Source: DASRFR01 sp035651455 (lineage in GTDB: Bacteria; Acidobacteriota; Terriglobia; Terriglobales; Acidobacteriaceae). From it: a stretch of 64,000 bases of DNA. The notes below the pieces were generated by a model, which did not search any database, was not told where the DNA came from, and saw only the letters and a list, made by a program, of their open reading frames with translations. The DNA lies in NCBI GenBank assembly GCA_035651455.1, contig DASRFR010000008.1, forward strand, positions 41,483 to 105,482. The letters run 5' to 3'. This document shows positions 59,598 through 64,000 of this stretch, in pieces (the stretch's first letter is position 1; each line of letters begins with the position of its first letter). Position numbers and translations under genes: made by a program.

Positions 59598-60890
59598 ATG
59601 CGAACCGAGGTGACCTCGTCGCCGAGTCGCGGCCTCACCGCAGCCGCCGCCATTACGATTGCCTTCAGCCTTGCGGCCTTGGCCTGGATGCCGCAAACGC
59701 TGTTCCAGATCTTCTCTACCCAGTTCCTTCCCCATGTGTACTGCTATTTGTACGACAGAAAGTTGATCGCTCTTCACATCGGCTCTGATCTCGCCATCTG
59801 GCTTGCCTATGTCGCGATTTCAGTGACCCTGACGTATCTCGTGTATCGGACCCGCAGGGAGATCCCCTTCAGTTGGATGTTCCTCGCCTTTGGAACCTTT
59901 ATCATTGCCTGCGGCTTCACTCACTTCATGGAAGTTATCGTCCTCTGGAAGCCGCTCTACTGGCTCTCAGGAGATGTGAAACTGGTTACGGCAGTCGCTT
60001 CCGTGATCACCGCGATCGCATTACCGCCTCTGGTTCCCAGGGTCCACGAGATGCTCTCGGCGGTCAAAGTTTCCGGTCAACGCCAGGAAAAAATCGAGCA
60101 GACCAATGACCAGTTGTCCCGGATCAATGAATCTCTTCAACAAGAGGTGGTCCGGCGCACTTCCGCCGAAGACGAACTACGCCGCCTTTCCAGCCGCCTG
60201 CTCGAATTGCAGGACGATGAACGCCGCCGCCTTGCCCGCGAACTCCACGACAGTACCGGGCAACTGCTGGCCGCGATTCAGCTGAACCTTTCCCTGGCCC
60301 AGCAAGACGCCGGAAGCAACTCCCCGGAGTCGCAGCGCCGTCTGGCAGAGGCCGCCGCTCTTTCCAGCCAGGCGATCACCGAGGTGCGGACCATGTCCTA
60401 CTTGCTGCACCCCCCTATGCTTGACGAAGCCGGCCTGGCATTAGCCGTACAGTGGTACGTCGAAGGTTTTGCGGAGCGGAGCGGTCTGCCCGTGGAACTG
60501 AAAATTCCGGCCGACCTGGAGCGCCTGCCTCGAGAGGTCGAGTTGGCCGTCTTTCGCGTGCTCCAGGAATCGCTCACCAACATTCATCGCCATTCGGCAA
60601 GTGCCGGGGCCAAAATCAACCTGGTTGTCGGCGACCAGGAGTTGGTGCTTACCGTCAGGGATTTTGGCAAGGGGATTGTCCTTACCAGCAACGACGCCCA
60701 GGGCGGTCAGCGGCTCTTCACCCGCGCCGGAGTGGGTATTCGCGGCATGCAGGAACGGGTGGGCCAGCTCGGCGGCAGCATCTCGATCAGGAGCGCCGAT
60801 CCCGGAACCCTTGTCGAGGCGCACTTCCCCCTACCGGCAAAAGGTCAGGCCGTAGCGGCCCCCCAGCCTTCATCCCAAGATCCGAAATGA
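59598..60890 (+). CDS. Histidine kinase with ethylene-receptor-like membrane domain
   Basis: A 430-residue HisKA_3-type sensor kinase. The N-terminal membrane domain (about 55-145) carries the copper/ethylene-site pattern of plant ETR1 and cyanobacterial Etr1: Asp64 and Tyr71 (seven apart, as D25/Y32 in ETR1), Ile102, Cys105 and His109 in FIIACGFTHFMEV (as I62/C65/H69). ETR1 Pro36 is replaced by Ser75. A coiled coil (about 155-200) leads to the phosphoacceptor His217 in RRLARELHDSTGQ, an N box (Asn328) and glycine-rich ATP motifs (DFGKGI, GVGIRGMQER). Ethylene or another copper-bound ligand may be sensed (inference). Divergent from the response regulator. Confidence 0.88.
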   Translation: MRTEVTSSPSRGLTAAAAITIAFSLAALAWMPQTLFQIFSTQFLPHVYCYLYDRKLIALHIGSDLAIWLAYVAISVTLTYLVYRTRREIPFSWMFLAFGTFIIACGFTHFMEVIVLWKPLYWLSGDVKLVTAVASVITAIALPPLVPRVHEMLSAVKVSGQRQEKIEQTNDQLSRINESLQQEVVRRTSAEDELRRLSSRLLELQDDERRRLARELHDSTGQLLAAIQLNLSLAQQDAGSNSPESQRRLAEAAALSSQAITEVRTMSYLLHPPMLDEAGLALAVQWYVEGFAERSGLPVELKIPADLERLPREVELAVFRVLQESLTNIHRHSASAGAKINLVVGDQELVLTVRDFGKGIVLTSNDAQGGQRLFTRAGVGIRGMQERVGQLGGSISIRSADPGTLVEAHFPLPAKGQAVAAPQPSSQDPK

Positions 60891-60943
60891 GAGTTGTCCA
60901 GCGCACAACAGCAGGAAGAGAAACACACGATGGAGGCGGGAAA

Positions 60944-61354
60944 ATGGAATACCTGATCGGGGTGATTCTGACTTTGGCTGTGATTGCTTTTGCTGCTGTC
61001 GTCGGCTTCGACCGTGAGCGTGCATTCTATCCAACGGTGCTAATCGTGATCGCGTCCTACTATGCCTTGTTCGCTGCGATGGGGGCTTCCACGCGCGCGC
61101 TGATTGTTGAAAGCATCGTTGCAGGCGTTTTCATGTTGTTTGCCGTTCTTGGCTTCAAGGGAAACTATTGGCTGGTGATCGCTGCTCTCATTGGTCACGG
61201 CGTCTTCGACTTCGTCCATCGCTTTTTCATTGACAACCCCGGAGTTCCGCAATGGTGGCCTGGTTTTTGCCTGGCTTCTGATGTAGTTTTCGGTGCGTTC
61301 TTGACCGTGCGCCTGATAAGACACCCCGAACGAGTGTCCTTCGCGGATCGGTAA
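60944..61354 (+). CDS. Small four-helix membrane protein downstream of the kinase
   Basis: A 136-residue protein with GGAGG (60932-60936) 7 bases before ATG 60944. Four hydrophobic segments (about 3-22, 32-50, 58-85, 108-125) with a middle GHGVFDFVHRFFIDNPGVPQWWPGFCLASDV motif (in part) that is recognisable in small bacterial membrane proteins, function unknown. It follows the kinase gene by 53 bases and may be in the same transcript. Confidence 0.8.
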   Translation: MEYLIGVILTLAVIAFAAVVGFDRERAFYPTVLIVIASYYALFAAMGASTRALIVESIVAGVFMLFAVLGFKGNYWLVIAALIGHGVFDFVHRFFIDNPGVPQWWPGFCLASDVVFGAFLTVRLIRHPERVSFADR

Positions 61355-61444
61355 GAAGTATGAGTCCCGCAGATGACACTCCCGCGAAGTTCTTGTTACC
61401 AAAACGGCTTCTGCTGGCTAGGTACGCGTTGAGAGAAAAGAAGT

Positions 61445-61480
61445 TGGAGCCGACGACCAGACTTGAACTGGTGACCTGCC
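61445..61480 (-). other. tRNA 3' end fragment (probable attachment-site footprint)
   Basis: On the minus strand the last third of a tRNA is intact: T stem ACCAG (61472-61468), loop TTCAAGT, CTGGT (61460-61456), the 3' acceptor strand CGTCGGC (61455-61449), discriminator T and CCA (61447-61445). There is no anticodon arm, D arm or 5' acceptor strand in the adjoining sequence. Such 3' tRNA fragments are typical of integration by tyrosine recombinases (att sites). It differs from the tRNA-Arg at 39.7 kb. Confidence 0.7.
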
Positions 61481-61797
61481 GGTTGCGGTTCAAATAGCTA
61501 AAAGGCTTGTTTTTCAGCGGTTTCCCGACTGTCCAATAGTGCAGAAATAGGCACTTTTTACCCCGTTTGTTACCAAGTTTGTTACCAAAAACGGATTACT
61601 CGCCATTCTGTCAGATTGCACCGGTGTTTGATGCAATCCCCTCGTAGAGCAAAGTTGAGACCGAACGTCTCCTTCTGTCCGGGGACCGCCTTGACATTAG
61701 CTTCCAACATGAGAGGAGCTGGATAGGCGTCGAGGTGAAGGGCAGCCGCTACCTTCCGCGGACTTTGCTCCTTATCAAACCTGTAGTAGCTTTAAAT
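61481..61797. other. Non-coding stretch between the tRNA fragment and the propeller gene
   Basis: No supportable gene. It includes a perfect 12-bp tandem repeat (61565-61588). On the minus strand a short frame reads through it as LVTNLVTN and ends at a TGA just before the tRNA fragment; this could be the tail of a lost integrase but is too short to claim. Confidence 0.35.
61565..61588. repeat. Perfect 12-bp tandem repeat near the tRNA fragment
   Basis: GTTTGTTACCAA occurs twice without spacer (61565-61576 and 61577-61588). It is about 85 bp from the tRNA fragment on the island side. It could be an arm-type recombinase site or part of a degraded integrase tail. Confidence 0.75.
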
Positions 61798-64000
61798 CTA
61801 CTTAATCGCACTGGTAGTCACGACCGACTGGAGAGCTGCTCCTACGGGAAATGGGGATCCAGCAACCTGTGTCAATGCGCCTGTCGCGGCATCGACAGCA
61901 AAGGCGGAAACGTTCCCGGAATTCGCGTTCGCGACGTAGACGAAGCTGCCAGAAGCATCGACAGTAATATAATTCGGATTCGTACCCGCTGGAAAGGGTG
62001 AACCCGGAATTGCACTTAGAGTACCTGCTGTGTCGATTGCAAATGCCCCAACACTGTCAGAGAGAAAATCCGCCACGTAGAGGTACTTGCCGGACGGATG
62101 TATCGTCAAGGATTCTGCGCTGGACCCGACGGTGAACGGGGAACCCACGATTGGCGTCAGGATACCTAGTGAATCGACCATAAATGCTGTCACGCTGCCC
62201 GTATTCGAGCTGCCAACATACACGAAAGTTCCAGATGGAGCTACAGTCACCGAGGTGGGAACGCTAGACGTAGCAAAAGGTGAACCGGGAACGGTCGCCA
62301 GACTTCCAGTTGCAGGATCAATCGCCAAAGCGGAAACGTTGTAGGGAAGGCTAACACTTGTTACATAAAGGAAACTGCCTGTCGGGTCTGTTGTCGCTGC
62401 AAACGGAGCGCCGCCGATTAAGAAGGGCGAAGACGAGATGGCTGTAAGAGTACCTGACGTACCATCGATTGTATAACCCGAAATGTTTCCCCCACCGACG
62501 TTTGTAACGTATGCGAACCTGCCGGAGGGGTCTACAGTCACGGATTGCGGGTTTGCACCAGCAACCCAGGGTCCGCCATCAGGGCTCAGGGTCCCTGTGG
62601 TGGAGTTCACTGCAAAAGCATAGACAGCATCAGAAACCGGACTTGCAACATAGGCAAAACGACCTCTGGGATCTGTAGCCATTACAGAGGGGCTTGCCCC
62701 TACAGCAAACGGAGATCCAGCGATTGCGGTGAGCGCTCCTGAAGTTGCATCGATGGCGAAACCGAATATATCACTGGAAAGGTAGTTTGAAGTGTAGGCG
62801 AACATGGGAACATATTTGCTCGGTGTCCCTCTTGCCAAGGCTATTGATTCAGGTCCTTGCTGCGTTCGCGTCATGGCTACTGAGGTTAGGGCACCAGACA
62901 GTGCATTGATCGTGTATGCCGATACGCTCCCGGAAATATCGTTGGCAACATAGAGGAAGCTGCCTGAAGCATCAACTGCAGCCGAGACCGGACCTGCACC
63001 TGTTGCGAACGGCGAGCCGGGCACCGGCGTCAACGCGCCGGTCGAAGAGTCGATGCTGTAAGCTGACGTATCGCCAGAGAAGGTATTCGCTGTGTAGGCA
63101 AACTTTCCCGTTGGATCCAGAGCTATCGATACAGGACCAGAGCCTGCGGGAAACGGTGAACTGGCTAGGGGAGTTAAAGAGCCCGTCGCTGGATTCAGCG
63201 TGTAAGCGGTAACATTGCTGGAACCTTGGTTAGCCACGTAAACAAATCCCGAAGAATTTATCGCAATGGAGAAAGGCCCCACGCCAGCTGGGAACGGCGA
63301 TCCGGAAACTGGACTGAGAGCACCCGTCGTAGCATTGATCACGTAACCGGAGACGTCGTTGGACCCCGTATTCGCGGTGTAAACGAATCGACCACTGGGA
63401 TCCACTACAACAGAGACCGGAGTTGCATCCGTCGGCACTCCTAAACCCGCAACGGGGGTCAACGCGCCCGTCGTAGAGTTTATGGTGTACTCAGAAAGTG
63501 AATCGGACCCCCGGTTTGCCACGTACGCAAATTTTCCCGACGGGTCTATTGCCATGGATTGCGGCTGACTACCTGCCGCAAAAGGCGAACCCACAATCGG
63601 TGTCAACGCGCCGTTGGTGGAGTCTACTGAAAAACCCAAGACCTCATCTAAGTTTATGTCTGTCGCGTAGACCAACCGACCAAACGGATCTACAGTCACC
63701 GAAGTTGGGTTACTTCCAGCTAACGTATATCCGTTGGCGCGCAGCGTTCCATTGCCGTTCTCAACCGTGTAAGCCGAAATCGTTCCGTTGCTGTTCCCAA
63801 CATATGCAAAACGCGCAGACGCCTGCACCACGTTGAGCGAGGCAGTAGCGGCCACAATCCCAGAGCTGGCGGTAATCGTTGTGCTACCCGGCGCGACGCC
63901 CGTAGCGAGACCGGTACCAGAGATCGTTGCGATGTTTGATGCCGATGACTTCCATGTTGCTGAATTGGTAAGATTTTGTGTGCTACCGTCCGACAAAGTT
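61798..64000 (-). CDS. Exported YVTN/lactonase-like beta-propeller protein, 5' end beyond the window
   Basis: Partial: the frame is open to the window edge, so the signal peptide and start are outside. About 734 residues are visible. The first 50 are the end of a BIG2-type Ig domain (SDGSTQNLTNSATW, GLATGVAPGSTTITASSG). Then come 14 YVTN-type repeats of about 48 residues, each with SVTVDPSGRFAYV-AN and an AYTINSTTGALTPVAGSPF-like second half. Repeats 7 and 8 are separated by an irregular stretch (RTQQGPESIALARGTPSKY), so the 14 probably form two seven-bladed propellers. Such proteins are surface or secreted and common in Acidobacteriota. Located on the island side of the tRNA fragment. Confidence 0.85.
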   Translation of the reverse strand, partial: TLSDGSTQNLTNSATWKSSASNIATISGTGLATGVAPGSTTITASSGIVAATASLNVVQASARFAYVGNSNGTISAYTVENGNGTLRANGYTLAGSNPTSVTVDPFGRLVYATDINLDEVLGFSVDSTNGALTPIVGSPFAAGSQPQSMAIDPSGKFAYVANRGSDSLSEYTINSTTGALTPVAGLGVPTDATPVSVVVDPSGRFVYTANTGSNDVSGYVINATTGALSPVSGSPFPAGVGPFSIAINSSGFVYVANQGSSNVTAYTLNPATGSLTPLASSPFPAGSGPVSIALDPTGKFAYTANTFSGDTSAYSIDSSTGALTPVPGSPFATGAGPVSAAVDASGSFLYVANDISGSVSAYTINALSGALTSVAMTRTQQGPESIALARGTPSKYVPMFAYTSNYLSSDIFGFAIDATSGALTAIAGSPFAVGASPSVMATDPRGRFAYVASPVSDAVYAFAVNSTTGTLSPDGGPWVAGANPQSVTVDPSGRFAYVTNVGGGNISGYTIDGTSGTLTAISSSPFLIGGAPFAATTDPTGSFLYVTSVSLPYNVSALAIDPATGSLATVPGSPFATSSVPTSVTVAPSGTFVYVGSSNTGSVTAFMVDSLGILTPIVGSPFTVGSSAESLTIHPSGKYLYVADFLSDSVGAFAIDTAGTLSAIPGSPFPAGTNPNYITVDASGSFVYVANANSGNVSAFAVDAATGALTQVAGSPFPVGAALQSVVTTSAIK

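Noticed and set aside
61227..61493. Open frame over the tRNA 3' fragment
   Set aside because: Antisense reading of tRNA sequence; no ribosome site and no family similarity.
61560..61700. Integrase tail on the minus strand
   Set aside because: Only a short frame reading LVTNLVTN over the tandem repeat is present; too little to call a gene or pseudogene.

Overview
The window looks like chromosomal DNA of an Acidobacteriota member, most likely class Terriglobia (Koribacter/Korobacter-like). This is inferred from family content, not from a marker gene: two very large Oar-type TonB-dependent receptors with an N-terminal carboxypeptidase-regulatory domain, a Ser/Thr kinase fused to TPRs, a sulfatase-fold protein fused to TPRs, an HGSNAT/DUF1624-type acyltransferase, PEP-CTERM and YVTN-propeller surface proteins, and moderately high GC. 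The organism appears to be a diderm polymer degrader. No rRNA, CRISPR array, transposase or intact integrase was seen.

Layout. 1-8.2 kb: a DeoR-family repressor translationally coupled to an AgaS/GlmS-type SIS sugar isomerase or deaminase, then a GH36-like lipoprotein glycosidase divergent from an Oar-like TonB receptor. 8.5-11.3 kb: a Cro/CI-like regulator with what reads as a catalytically dead S24/LexA-type domain, a small convergent protein, a 50-residue secreted Cys peptide, a 12-bp inverted repeat ending at the next start codon, and two coupled membrane proteins. 11.5-19.2 kb: an MdtABC-like RND efflux operon without an outer-membrane channel. 19.3-26 kb: a DUF5996 protein and a GH20 hexosaminidase, divergent from a second Oar-like receptor that ends in a strong terminator. 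26-38.3 kb: PEP-CTERM protein, kinase-TPR protein, FmdB zinc ribbon, YheT-like hydrolase, a TPM-nucleotidyltransferase-LemA-hypothetical run, an acyltransferase, a lipoprotein and an OmpA-like protein.

38.5-47.3 kb is a patchwork of small genes (OsmC, tRNA-Arg, ArsR/AHSA1 pair, DHFR-like, DUF4256, ADP-ribosylglycohydrolase, DUF1801, ECF sigma with a small membrane partner, M36-like peptidase). 47.4-51.9 kb reads as one minus-strand operon: secreted protein, YtrA-type GntR repressor, ABC ATPase, ABC permease, DUF2306-TPR membrane protein and DUF6632 protein. It is headed by a perfect 22-bp palindrome over a predicted -10. 52-57.6 kb: sulfatase-TPR, thioredoxin-like ferredoxin, small secreted and membrane proteins, acyl-CoA dehydrogenase, MerR-like/TPR protein. 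57.7-61.4 kb: PhoU-like protein, a deletion scar between two broken divergent genes, a receiver-only response regulator divergent from a histidine kinase with an ethylene-receptor-like copper site, and a small membrane protein. After 61.4 kb there is a tRNA 3' fragment, probably an attachment-site footprint, with a tandem 12-mer, then the 3' part of a 14-repeat beta-propeller gene that runs off the window.

How it fits together: DeoR-SIS, GH20 and the two receptors suit uptake and catabolism of amino-sugar or galactoside polymers; in both glycosidase/receptor pairs the two genes diverge from one intergenic region. The strongest candidates for undescribed biology are the palindrome-headed GntR/ABC/DUF2306-TPR operon (47.4-51.9 kb), the peptide/hairpin/membrane-pair locus with its S24-like regulator (8.5-11.3 kb), and the ethylene-receptor-like kinase with its receiver-only partner (58.9-61.4 kb).
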